Below are positions 30,331-39,832 of a DNA stretch of 64,000 bases, piece by piece. The notes beneath the pieces are model-generated. The model was not told the origin of the DNA and did not search any database. It saw only the letters and a list, made by a program, of their open reading frames with translations. Within the stretch, counting starts at the first letter, position 1; every line of letters begins with the position of its first letter. This DNA is from Eledone cirrhosa (taxonomy: Eukaryota > Mollusca > Cephalopoda > Octopoda > Eledonidae): contig OZ024748.1 of NCBI GenBank assembly GCA_964016885.1, forward strand, positions 32,565,791 through 32,629,790, given 5' to 3'. Position numbers and translations under genes: made by a program.

Positions 30331-33300
30331 AACTGGTTATATATTACACACTACTAAAAGTAATACTATACTTCTAGACTTGTTATATATTACATACTGC
30401 TAAAAGTAATACTATACTTCTAAAAGGGTTATATACTACATGCTGCTAAAAGTAATACTATACTTCTAAACTGGTTATATATTACACACTGCTAAAAGTA
30501 ATACTATACTTCTAAACTGGTTATATATTTCACACTGCTAAAAGCAATACTATACCTCTAAACTGGTTATATATTAGATGCTGCTAAAAGTAATACTATA
30601 CTTCTAAACTGGTTATATATTACACACTTCTAAAAGTAATACTATACTTCTAAAGTGATTATATATTACACACTGTTAAAATTAATACTATATTTCTAAA
30701 CTGGTTATATATTACGCACTGCAAAAAGTAATACTATACTTCTGAACTGATTATTTATTACATGCCGCTTAAAGTAATACTATACTTCTAAACTGGTTAT
30801 ATATTACACACTGCTAAAAGTAATACTATACTTCTGAACTTGTTATATATTACGCACTGCTAAACGTAATACTATACCTCTAAACTGGTTATATATTACA
30901 CACTGCTAAAAGTAATACTATACTTCTAAGCAGGTTATATATTAAACACTGCTAAACGTAATACTATAACTCGAAACTGGTTATATATTACAAACTGCTA
31001 AATGTAATACTATACTTCTAAACTGGTAATATATTACACACTGCTAAAAGTAATACTATACTTCTAAACTAGTTATATATTACACGCTGGTAAAAGTAAT
31101 ACTATACTTCTTAACTGGTTATATATTACACACTACTAAAAGTAATACTATACTTCTAAACTGGTTATATATTACACACTGCTAAAAGTAATACTATACT
31201 TCTAAACTGGTTATATATTACACACAGCTAAAAGTAATACTATACTTCTAAACTGGTTATATATTACACACTGCTAAAGGTAATACTATACTTCTAAATT
31301 AGGTATATATTACACACTGCTAAATGTAATACTATAACTCTAAACTGGTTATATATTACACACTGCTAAATGTAATACTATACATCTAAACTGGTTATAT
31401 ATTACACACTGCTAAAAGTAATACTATACTTCTAAACTGGTTATATATTACATGCTACTAAATGTAATACTATACTTCTAAATTGGTTATATACTACATG
31501 CTTCTAAAAGTAATACTATACTTCTAAACTGCTTATATATTACACACTGCTAAAGGTAATACTGTACTTCTAAACTGGTTATATATTACACACTGTTAAA
31601 AGTAATACTGTACTTCTAAACTGGTTATATATTACACACTGCTAAAAGAAATACTTTAACTCTAAACTGGTTATATATTACACACTGCTAAAAGTAATAC
31701 TATACTTCTAAACTGGTTATAATTTACACGCTGCTAAAAGTAATACTATACTTCTTAACTCGTTATATATTACACGCTACTAAAAGTAATACTATACTTC
31801 TAAACTGGTTATATATTACACCCTGCTAAAAGTAATACTATACTTCTAAACTGGTTATATATTACACACTGCTAAACGTAATACTTTAACTCTAAACTGG
31901 TTATATATTACACACTGCTAAAAGTAATACTATACTTCGAAACTGGTTATATATTACACACTGCTAAAAGTAATACTATACTTCTATACTGGTTATATAT
32001 TACATGCTGCTAAAAGTGATACTATACTTCTAAACTGGTTATATACTACATGCTTCTAAAAGTAATACTATACTTCTAAACTGGTTATATATTACACACT
32101 ACTAAAAGTAATACTATACTTCTAGACTTGTTATATATTACATACTGCTAAAAGTAATACTATACTTCTAAACGGGTTATATACTACATGCTGCTAAAAG
32201 TAATACTATACTTCTAAACTGGTTATATATTACACACTGCTAAAAGTAATACTATACTTCTAAACTGGTTATATATTTCACACTGCTAAAAGCAATACTA
32301 TACCTCTAAACTGGTTATATATTAGATGCTGCTAAAAGTAATACTATACTTCTAAACTGGTTATATATTACACACTTCTAAAAGTAATACTATACTTCTA
32401 AAGTGATTATATATTACACACTGTTAAAATTAATACTATATTTCTAAACTGGTTATATATTACGCACTGCAAAAAGTAATACTATACTTCTGAACTGATT
32501 ATTTATTACATGCCGCTTAAAGTAATACTATACTTCTAAACTGGTTAAATATTGCACACTGGTAAATGTAATACTATACTTCTAAGGAGGTTATATATTA
32601 AACACTGCTAAACGTAATACTAAACTCTAAACTGGTTATATATTACAACCTGCTAAATGTAATACTATACTTCTAAACTGGTTATATATTACACACTACT
32701 AAAAGTAATACTATACTTCTACACTGGTTATATATTACACACTGCTTAAAGTAATACTATACCTCTAAACTGGTTATATATTACACACTGCTAAACGTAA
32801 TACTATACTTCTAAACTAGTTATATATTACATGCTGGTAAAAGTAATACTATACTTCTTAACTGGTTATATATTACACACTACTAAAAGTAATACTATAC
32901 TTCTAAACTGGTTATATATTACACACTGCTAAAAGTAATACTATACTTCTAAACTGGTTATATATTACACACAGCTAAAAGTAATACTATACTTCTAAAC
33001 TGGTTATATATTACACACTGCTAAAGGTAATACTATACTTCTAAATTAGGTATATATTACACACTGCTAAATGTAATACTATAACTCTAAACTGGTTATA
33101 TATTACACACTGCTAAATGTAATACTATACCTCTAAACTGGTTATATATTACACACTGCTAAAAGTAATACTATACTTCTAAACTGGTTATATATTACAT
33201 GCTACTAAATGTAATACTATACTTCTAAATTGGTTATATACTACATGCTTCTAAAAGTAATACTATACTTCTAAACTGCTTATATATTACACACTGCTAA

Positions 33301-34803
33301 AGGTAATACTGTACTTCTAAACTGGTTATATATTACACACTGTTAAAAGTAATACTGTACTTCTAAACTGGTTATATATTACACACTGCTAAAAGAAATA
33401 ATTTAACTCTAAACTGGTTATATATTACACACTGCTAAAAGTAATACTATACTTCTAAACTGGTTATAATTTACACGCTGCTAAAAGTAATACTATACTT
33501 CTTAACTAGTTATATATTACACGCTACTAAAAGTAATACTATACTTCTAAACTGGTTATATATTACACCCTGCTAAAAGTAATACTATACTTCTAAACTG
33601 GTTATATATTACACACTGCTAAACGTAATACTATACTTCGAAACTGGTTATATATTACACACTGCTAAAAGTAATACTATACTTCTATACTGGTTATATA
33701 TTACATGCTGCTAAAAGTGATACTATACTTCTAAATTGGTTATATACTACATGCTTCTAAAAGTAATACTATACTTCTAAACTGGTTATATATTACACAC
33801 TACTAAAAGTAATACTATACTTCTAGACTTGTTATATATTACATACTGCTAAAAGTAATACTATACTTCTAAACGGGTTATATACTACATGCTGCTAAAA
33901 GTAATACTATACTTCTAAACTGGTTATATATTACATACTGCTAAAAGTAATACTATACTTCTAAACTGGTTATATATTACATGCTACTAAATGTAATACT
34001 ATACTTCTAAATTGGTTATATACTACATGCTTCTAAAAGTAATACTATACTTCTAAACTGGTTATATATTACACACTGCTAAAAGTAACACTATACCTCT
34101 AAACTGGTTGTACATTACATGCTGCTAAAAGTAATACTATACTTCTTAACTGCTTATATATTACACACTACTAAAAGTAATACTATACTTCTAAACTGGT
34201 TATATATTACACACTGCTAAAAGTAATACTATACCTCTAAACTGGTTATATATTACACACTGCTAAACGTAATACTATACTTATAAATTTGTTATATATT
34301 ACACACTGCTAAAAGTAATACTATAATCCTAAACTGGGTATATATTACACACTGCTAAAAGTAATACTATACCTCTAACCTGGTTATATAATACATGCTG
34401 CTAAATGTAATACTAGACTTCTAAGCTGGTTATATATTACACACTGCTAAAAGTAATATTATACTTCTAAACTAGTTATATATTACACACTGCTAAAAGT
34501 AATACTATACTTCTAAACTGGTTATATATTACACACTGCTAAAAGTAATACTATAATTCTAAACTGGTTATATATTACACACTGCTAAAAGAAATACTAT
34601 ACTCCTAAACTGGTTATATATTACACACTGCTACAAATAATACTATACCACTAAACTGGTTATATATTACATGCTGTTAAAAATAATACTATACTTCTTA
34701 ACTGGTTATATATTACACACTGCTAAACGTAATACTATACTTCTAAACTCGTTATATATTACACACTGCTAAATGTAATACTATACTTCTTAACTGGTTA
34801 TAT

Positions 34804-35029
34804 TTTAGCAGTATTAGTTGTAGATGTTATCGAGATGCAAGTGACATAATAACAGCAGAAATTAGAGATGAAATATACGTTTATTTTTTGTTGTAGCACA
34901 AACAATGGTGTTGTACAGAGGCTGGTATGTGGCGTGTGATCCGTCGGCTTTCCAGTGGCTGTCTGTCTTTTCTTTCTGGCGTTCTCAACCGGCGTTGTTC
35001 TATCAAGGAGCGTGAGGCGTCTTACTATA
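34804..35029 (-). repeat. 3' LTR of element A
   Basis: This is a 226-bp copy of the LTR at 39607-39832, with about five substitutions. In element orientation it should start TGTAGTAAGACG; this copy has TATAGT. It ends in CTGCTAAA. An AATAAA signal suited to transcript 3' processing is visible in element orientation. The LTR does not end in the usual CA. Confidence 0.93.
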
Positions 35030-35259
35030 GTACCTCGAGCCAGATTTTCAAATTATTGAAAATCGATGTCATTACTCACATGTGGAGTAAGATGGCGAAC
35101 AATGCACCAAGGGGGAGCTATCCGCTCTAGCAAAAATTGAATCCAGAATAAGGATTTGAAAAATGTTAAAAAAAAAAAACGACATGCATGCATAAAAAAA
35201 AACAAGGCAAAGAAAAAGCAGAAACGCAGAGGCCAAAAAAAAGGTGCAGCTAACATAGT
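35030..35259 (-). other. Element A 3' untranslated region
   Basis: This stretch lies between the end of pol and the 3' LTR. It is A/T-run rich and holds no coding sequence. The purine-rich primer tract expected next to the 3' LTR is weak: CTCGAGGTAC directly precedes the LTR in element orientation. Confidence 0.6.
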
Positions 35260-35586
35260 CTAAATATAGACGGTGCTGCAAAGTTTTTTGGGCCAGTGGA
35301 CCCTACGACCTGAACGGGTCGTGGTCTTGTAACGTGGCGATGGTGGTGGTGTAGGGACAGGCGATGATGGTGGATCAGGAACCACAGCGTTCGTATCAAG
35401 GTGCGCCTGCTTAAGCCTGTCTAATGTAACTGTCACCCTGGACCCCTTAATATCTAACGTGAAAGGCTTAGCCGAGCGTGCTACGTCAGAGGGGCACCGT
35501 ACAGTACTTCGGCCGGTGAAAATCCGAAGTCGACCTTCACCGTTGACCGAATCCCTAGTAGCACAATAGGGAGGTACTCGCTCCAA
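35260..35586 (-). pseudogene. Element A pol, integrase C-terminal tail after a deletion
   Basis: The readable product continues the integrase C-terminal region: it contains FTLDIKGSRVTVTLDRLKQA and ends with TTTRSGRRVHWP followed by KKLCS. The same ending is present in element B. It is in a different frame from the integrase core at 35481-36788. Comparison with element B shows that roughly 76 codons (about 230 bp) between the YGAPL segment and the ARSAKPFTLD segment are missing near 35490, and that the deletion shifts the frame. The first residues of this open frame are therefore an out-of-frame reading of integrase sequence and not part of the original protein. Confidence 0.8.
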
Positions 35587-36788
35587 TGCTCCGAGTCCAT
35601 TGAGGCCATTAAGGAGGCCTTCAGTTGGCGGTGAAAACGCTCCACCATACCATTCGAAGCGGGATGGTATGCCGTAGTTCGAATGCGTTTAGCACCAATT
35701 ATTTTTGACAGCTCGAGGAAAAGGCTCGACTCGAACTGTCGTCCACGGTCGGTAGTTATTGTGGATGGAACTCCATAATGAGAGATCCATCCAGACACAA
35801 GAGCACGTGCTGTTGTCTCCGCGGTGATGCTTTTCAAGGGGATGGCCTCAGGCCATCTCGAAAAACGGTCAATGACGGTAAGTAGATAAGAAAAACCATC
35901 GCTGACAGGCCAAGGTCCCACTATGTCAATATGAATATGCGAAAAACGCGCATCTGGGTTGGCAAAGGTACCCAGGGGAGCCTTGACGTGTCGATGGACC
36001 TTTGATTTCTGGCAAGCGACGCAGGAACGGCACCAAGCAGCAATTTCACGCCTCATATTTGGCCAGAAAAATCTAGCTGATATGAGCTTTGCTGTGGCAG
36101 AAGATCCTGGATGCGAGATACAATGTAATCCCAGAAACACGGTCAGACGATGATTCTCTGGAACGAAGGGCCTAGGCACGTCCAAAGAGACGTCGCAGAG
36201 AATTTGGCCAACTGCAGTCGACAGAGGCAAGTATTTCATCTCGCAATTCACAAACTCGGGCGATGTGACATCCAGTGACTCAAGGGGAGGCTGATCCGCA
36301 GCCAAACGAGTCAGATCTATGTCAGAGGGTGACGAAATCGCTGTCACGGGTAAGCGGGACAAAGCATCGGCCGCTGTATTTAGTGAACCCGGAATGTGCT
36401 GGATATCACTCGTATATTGCGAGATGAAATCAAGGTGTCTCGTCTCTCTGGGCGAGTATTTATCAGCCTTCGCTCTCAAAGCAAAAGTCAATGGTTTATG
36501 GTCAGTGAGGATAGTAAATTGTCTACCCTCTAGCACATGTGAAAAATGTTTCACGGCCAAATAGATGGCTAAAAGCTCTCTTCCAAAGGTGCTGTAGCGC
36601 GTCTCAGCAGGATTTAGCTTTTTGGAAAAAAACTCCATCGGTTGCTGGTAACCATTGATGTTTTGCTGTAGTGCTGCGCCCACAGCGATATCCAATGCAT
36701 CAACACAAAGCGTTAGCTTGTGTTGATGCATTGAGGCCGCGAGTAACCTCCGACAATTTTTCAAAATTTCTGTCAGGGAGAAAAGCAA
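35481..36788 (-). pseudogene. Element A pol, RNase H and integrase core
   Basis: The 435-codon frame begins with the end of the RT connection (LLFSLTEIL), followed by RNase [14 protein letters not shown] with the first acidic residue, then [20 protein letters not shown] and [11 protein letters not shown]. The integrase zinc-binding module has H-x3-H (HCISHPG) and C-x2-C (WCRSCVAC). The integrase core has D in [10 protein letters not shown] in [10 protein letters not shown] and E in [10 protein letters not shown]. All three catalytic acidic residues are present. The RNase H start is damaged by a deletion with filler DNA at 36708-36751, which removes about 25 residues relative to element B. The frame ends in TAG just after YGAPLT because of the tail deletion. 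It also differs in frame from the RT segment upstream. Confidence 0.9.
36693..36750. other. Deletion scar with templated filler in element A
   Basis: A 16-bp perfect inverted repeat (36693-36708 and 36718-36733) is followed at once by the 18-bp sequence GAGGCCGCGAGTAACCTC (36733-36750), which is an exact copy of 36965-36982. In element B the matching stretch is ordinary pol coding sequence with neither feature. The native side resumes at CGACAATTT (36751). The layout reads as a deletion joined by short copied patches. Confidence 0.8.
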
Positions 36789-37429
36789 CTTGGCACAATA
36801 CGCCTATAAAAGTTAACCAGACCTAAGAACTGGCGTAACTGATGTAGTATAAGCTGCACGTTATACGCCTTCAATCGGCGGAAAAGAAGATTCAAATGGT
36901 GCGTATGCTGCTCTGGAGAAGAACTAGCAATGAGCAGATCGTCAATATAGGTATAGACGAAATCGAGGCCGCGAGTAACCTCATCCATAAACCGCTGAAA
37001 AGTACTAGCGGCATTCCTTAATCCGAACGGCATAGTCAAAAACTCGAAAGACCCAAATGGCGTAACTATAGCCGTTTTTGGAATGTCATTTTTATGGACA
37101 GGAATTTGATGGTACGCACGAATTAAATCCAGTTTGGAGAATATCTTGCATCCCTGCAACGAAGACGCAAAGTCTTGCAGATGAGGGATAGGATAACGGT
37201 CCGGAACCGTTATCGAATTCAGGCGTCGATAATCTCCAGTAGGTCTCCAATCGCCATTCGCTTTCGGTACCATGTGCAATGGGGACGCCCACGGGCTCGT
37301 GGACGGACGAATAATCCCCATTTGCAGCATATGATCAAATTCTGATCGTGCTGCTTTGAGTTTGTCCGGAGGCAAGCGACGAGGGCGAGAGAAAACGGGA
37401 GCACCAGTTGTAGATATGAAGTGCTCCAT
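36773..37429 (-). pseudogene. Element A pol, reverse transcriptase
   Basis: This frame carries the Ty3/Gypsy reverse transcriptase: [56 protein letters not shown] (the first catalytic Asp lies in SKLDL), [19 protein letters not shown] and the active-site box [12 protein letters not shown]. After YNVQL about 40 residues found in element B are missing (junction near 36850), and the frame resumes at [14 protein letters not shown] further loss of about 10 bp near 36795 shifts the frame before LLFSLTE. It is in the same frame as the protease segment upstream, from which it is separated only by a TGA at 37451-37453. Confidence 0.9.
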
Positions 37430-37450
37430 CGTATGAGTAGGTTCATCAAA

Positions 37451-37969
37451 TCAAAAATTCCCCTGTGTCAGTTGCGGGAACGAGTTCAACAACGCATGGA
37501 AAGGATCACCGGTGTTAGCAAGAAAAAATATCGGGCTAACCGTTGGAACTCCTGCTGCCTTGCCAACAACAGTTAATCCCGTGATGCCATCAATTAGCCG
37601 TTTACCACGAAGGTCCACCGTCAATGAAAAATGGTGGAGAAAATCCGCGCCTAGAATCGGATACGGCAAGGCAGCGACAGTAAATATCCATTTAAACTCG
37701 CGCCGCAGATTATGAAACTGCAAAGGTAACGAGATTTGTCCGAAAGTTCGAATCGGCGAACAATTTACTGCCTGCAACTCAATAGGTGTCTCAGGGGGAG
37801 TCTCCTTCATACAACACACAGGCCATACGGAACAAGCTGCACCTGTGTCAACCAGAAAAGCTCTACCTGACAGCAGGTCCTCAATGAAAAAGTGGCGGTC
37901 AGATGTTGTTTCGCAGAGCGCACTATCCGCCGTTAGTGACTCTGGTCGTCTTTTCCCTCGTAAGCACAA
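37451..37969 (-). pseudogene. Element A pol N-terminal part: aspartic protease
   Basis: The pol frame overlaps the end of gag in the -1 frame and continues through the retroviral-type aspartic protease. The active site reads FLVDTGAACSVWP, and the C-terminal hallmark [10 protein letters not shown] follows. These proteases cut the Gag-Pol precursor into working parts. The start is not an ATG: pol is expected to be made by -1 frameshifting at 37951-37957. The frame ends at TGA 37451-37453 between LTQGNF and [11 protein letters not shown]. Element B has Arg at the aligned position, so the stop looks like a CGA to TGA change. Without it the frame would run into the reverse transcriptase segment. 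Confidence 0.88.
37914..37957 (-). promoter_or_regulatory. Predicted -1 ribosomal frameshift signal, element A gag/pol
   Basis: In element orientation the heptamer GGGAAAA (37957-37951) is phased G GGA AAA in the gag frame, as a -1 slippery site must be. A 6-nt spacer GACGAC follows, then a stem-loop: CAGAG (37944-37940) pairs with CTCTG (37918-37914) and CACTA (37938-37934) pairs with TAGTG (37925-37921). The gag stop TAA (37935-37933) lies in the structure. Slipping back one base leads into the protease frame. Confidence 0.8.
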
Positions 37970-38715
37970 GGAGGCCTACAACGGGCGGCATTTTTACCAT
38001 ATCTTTCATGGTAATAACAATATGTTGTCCCTGGTGTGTTGGAAGGGCTACGGTGGCGAGAAGTTGAATAACGTCGTGAGCGGCTCCTCTGCCGTCCAAA
38101 GGACCTGAATTCCGTGCACAACTCCGCCATTTGACGAGTCATGGCTTCCATAGTGGTGATTAATTTGTCATCAGACGCTGATGAGCGTGATTGAGGAAGA
38201 GAAGAGGAAGCAACGTACTTTGGCTTCGAAGCGTCTCTCTTCGTCACCTCTACAATTTTGTCAGCAGAGACAGCAATGTGATCCAGGGTATTCACCTCTA
38301 GCATATGGGCTAGGATCGCCTGTACCTCTTGAGGTAGGCGAGAGAAGAACAATTGCTTCAGGAAAGGGCTATCCTGATCTTGGGAATCGCTCAAATCCCG
38401 CAAATGCCGGAGAAAAGCGGTAGGGGTCCTGTCACCTAATCGTTCGTCCTCGATCAGTGACCGAAAACGACTCTCTACCGACTTACAATTCCTCCTCAAA
38501 ATCTCGCCCTTCAAAAACTCATACGTCAAGTCAGAGGGGGGGGGGGGGTCTGTAATCAGGTCTTGGACCGAATCTGCTAGATTAGGGGGAAGGCTGCTAA
38601 TCAGTACAGCGAGGCGCTGGTCAGATTCGGTCTTACACACCGTAAAATACGCCTGTAACTGGGCAAACCACATCTTAGGTTTTCCAGTAAAGGCGGGCAA
38701 ATGTGGTACATTCAT
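37933..38715 (-). CDS. Element A Gag (nucleocapsid-like) protein
   Basis: The 260-codon frame begins MNVPHLPAFTGKPKMWFAQL, matching the N-terminal Gag region of animal Gypsy elements (the PxFxGD/K...WFAQLE type). A middle region follows with FKG-like FLKGEILRRNCKSVESRFRSL, DRTPTAFLRHLRDLS and FLKQLFFSRLPQEVQAIL. The C-terminal part is basic (QRSRSRRYSTSRHRSPS) and ends with CYYHERYGKNAARC then RPPC, a C-x2-H-x9-C-x3-C zinc knuckle for RNA binding. It forms the particle that packages element RNA. A run of 13 C (coding strand) near 38535-38549 encodes PPPP, a site prone to slippage. The frame is open from ATG to TAA. Element B has the same architecture at about half identity by eye. Confidence 0.88.
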   Translation of the reverse strand: MNVPHLPAFTGKPKMWFAQLQAYFTVCKTESDQRLAVLISSLPPNLADSVQDLITDPPPPSDLTYEFLKGEILRRNCKSVESRFRSLIEDERLGDRTPTAFLRHLRDLSDSQDQDSPFLKQLFFSRLPQEVQAILAHMLEVNTLDHIAVSADKIVEVTKRDASKPKYVASSSLPQSRSSASDDKLITTMEAMTRQMAELCTEFRSFGRQRSRSRRYSTSRHRSPSNTPGTTYCYYHERYGKNAARCRPPCAYEGKDDQSH

Positions 38716-39593
38716 GTCAACTTTTAAAATTAAAACAAATATATATACCTATATATCGAAAGAGCAATTAATGCACCCTTGTACAGTGAAAAGAGAACAG
38801 CCAATATTGAGAAAAAGTTAAAGGGCAAAAAGAAACAGACATTCAAAACATAAGGAAATATGCAAAATACATAAAATACAGATATATATCTTTAAAAAAA
38901 AATTTTTCCTTCAACGTCTGTCCCCTCGCGTTGCCTCGACGAACCAGCCAAATCAAATAAGGTAAAAAAAAAAGGAAGAAAAAAAATGTTTTTTTTTTTT
39001 TAAATATATCCGCGTTGGATATCAACAAAGGTAGCCAGTGGCTAAAACTCCCTCAGAAAAAGGTAAGGCATGTATATCCCCATGCGGGGCAGTTATGTTC
39101 ACAAAAAAAAGTTTAGTCTCTTCTCTCTTGATCAGTCATGGAACACATACGCAATTCAAAAAATGTGTCCGTTACAAAACGGGGAAGGAACGCAACGCCA
39201 CCTTGGAAAAATACACTTTTTTCTTTTTTCTTCTGTAAGTTGCGAAAAAGTTGGCAACGGAAATGGAATATGCAAGTGAATAAAAAAAAAATCGCTCTAA
39301 ATTATCGACACGAATGAATCGTTTTGATATTTCCGATGTGTGGTGGTTTGCGTCGGTAAGGCTATGAAGCTGCCACTCACTATTCCCTGTTTTGGTCAGT
39401 GGTTAAACAATGTTGTCGCTGATGCTGCTGTCGTTGTTGTTCTTGAGTGTAGCAAAAAGTTTATGAAATACTACTAATTTTTCGATAATTTTAAAAGGAT
39501 TATTTTTTATTTTCGCAAGATGCGAAAAAAAGGGCCGACAATGTGGCAATAAAAGGTCAATTGATGAAAAAGAAGGGCTGCGTTAAATTCTTA
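38716..39593 (-). other. Element A 5' leader
   Basis: About 880 bp lie between the primer binding site and the gag ATG. The stretch is AT-rich with several A/T runs (for example 38940-39002) and contains no recognisable coding sequence. Short open frames here (39038-39238, 39070-39279) are on the opposite strand, have low-complexity composition and no family resemblance. A packaging or initiation role is expected for a leader but no motif was identified. Confidence 0.6.
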
Positions 39594-39605
39594 CGTCGGT
39601 CACCA
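39594..39605 (-). promoter_or_regulatory. Primer binding site of element A
   Basis: In element orientation TGGTGACCGACG begins one base after the 5' LTR end, starting with TGG complementary to a tRNA CCA end. Element B has TGGCGACCCTGACG in the same place. I did not assign the tRNA. Confidence 0.7.
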
Positions 39606-39606
39606 C

Positions 39607-39832
39607 TTTAGCAGTATTAGTTGTAGATGTTATCGAGATGCAAATGACATAATAACAGCAGAAATTAGAGATGAAATATACGTTTATTTTTTGTTGTAGA
39701 ACAAACAATGGTGTTGTACAGAGGCTGGTATCTGGTGTGTGATCCGTCGGCTTTCCAGTGGCTGTCTGTCTTTTCTTTCTGGCGTTCTCAACCGGCGTTG
39801 TTCTATCAAGGAGCGTGAGGCGTCTTACTACA
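39607..39832 (-). repeat. 5' LTR of element A
   Basis: This 226-bp copy starts TGTAGTAAGACGCC in element orientation and ends CTGCTAAA. It is about 98% identical to the copy at 34804-35029. It should hold the promoter, but no clear TATA box was fixed. The TSD ATAT follows at 39833-39836. Confidence 0.93.

Larger units (their letters stand above)
1..34803 (+). repeat. 46-bp tandem satellite, block A (continues beyond the window start)
   Basis: The whole interval is a head-to-tail tandem array with a period of 46 bp and no unrelated DNA inside. The consensus monomer begins CTAAAAGTAATACTATAC, continues TTCTAAACT and ends GGTTATATATTACACACTG. Recurrent variants affect the ACACACTGCT segment (ACATGCTGCT, ACATGCTTCT, GCACTGCT) and the CTTCTAAACTGG segment (CCTCTAAACTGG, CTTCTTAACTGG, CTTCTATACTGG). 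TAA triplets occur in every frame, so no long ORF exists. Monomers are arranged in higher-order repeats described in separate entries. Nothing suggests transcription or coding. A centromeric or pericentromeric role is possible but not shown by the sequence. Confidence 0.98.
34804..39832 (-). mobile_element. Ty3/Gypsy LTR retrotransposon, element A (degenerate)
   Basis: A 5029-bp element on the minus strand has two 226-bp LTRs, a primer binding site, gag, and pol in the order protease, reverse transcriptase, RNase H, integrase. It is flanked by the 4-bp direct repeat ATAT (34800-34803 and 39833-39836). Removing the element and one ATAT restores a normal satellite monomer, which fixes both ends. 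The LTRs differ at about 5 of 226 positions, so insertion is fairly recent. The coding region has a TGA stop, a ~10-bp deletion and three larger deletions, so it cannot act on its own. The pol order and integrase sequence are typical of Ty3/Gypsy (Metaviridae-like) elements. Confidence 0.95.

Noticed and set aside
1..34803. Regular repeats resembling a CRISPR array
   Set aside because: The whole 46-bp unit is repeated without unique spacers, and the surrounding elements are eukaryotic.
34804..34815. LTR end CTGCTAAA resembles the satellite motif ACTGCTAAAAG
   Set aside because: The shared word is 8-9 bases, not enough to claim that the satellite arose from the LTR. The LTR border is independently set by the target duplication.
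35959..36564. Plus-strand frames inside element A (also 49375-50420 in element B)
   Set aside because: These are shadows of the minus-strand pol coding sequence.
38535..38549. Poly-G run as a quadruplex or regulatory site
   Set aside because: It is a single run of 13 G that encodes PPPP in gag. One uninterrupted run gives no specific evidence for a functional structure.
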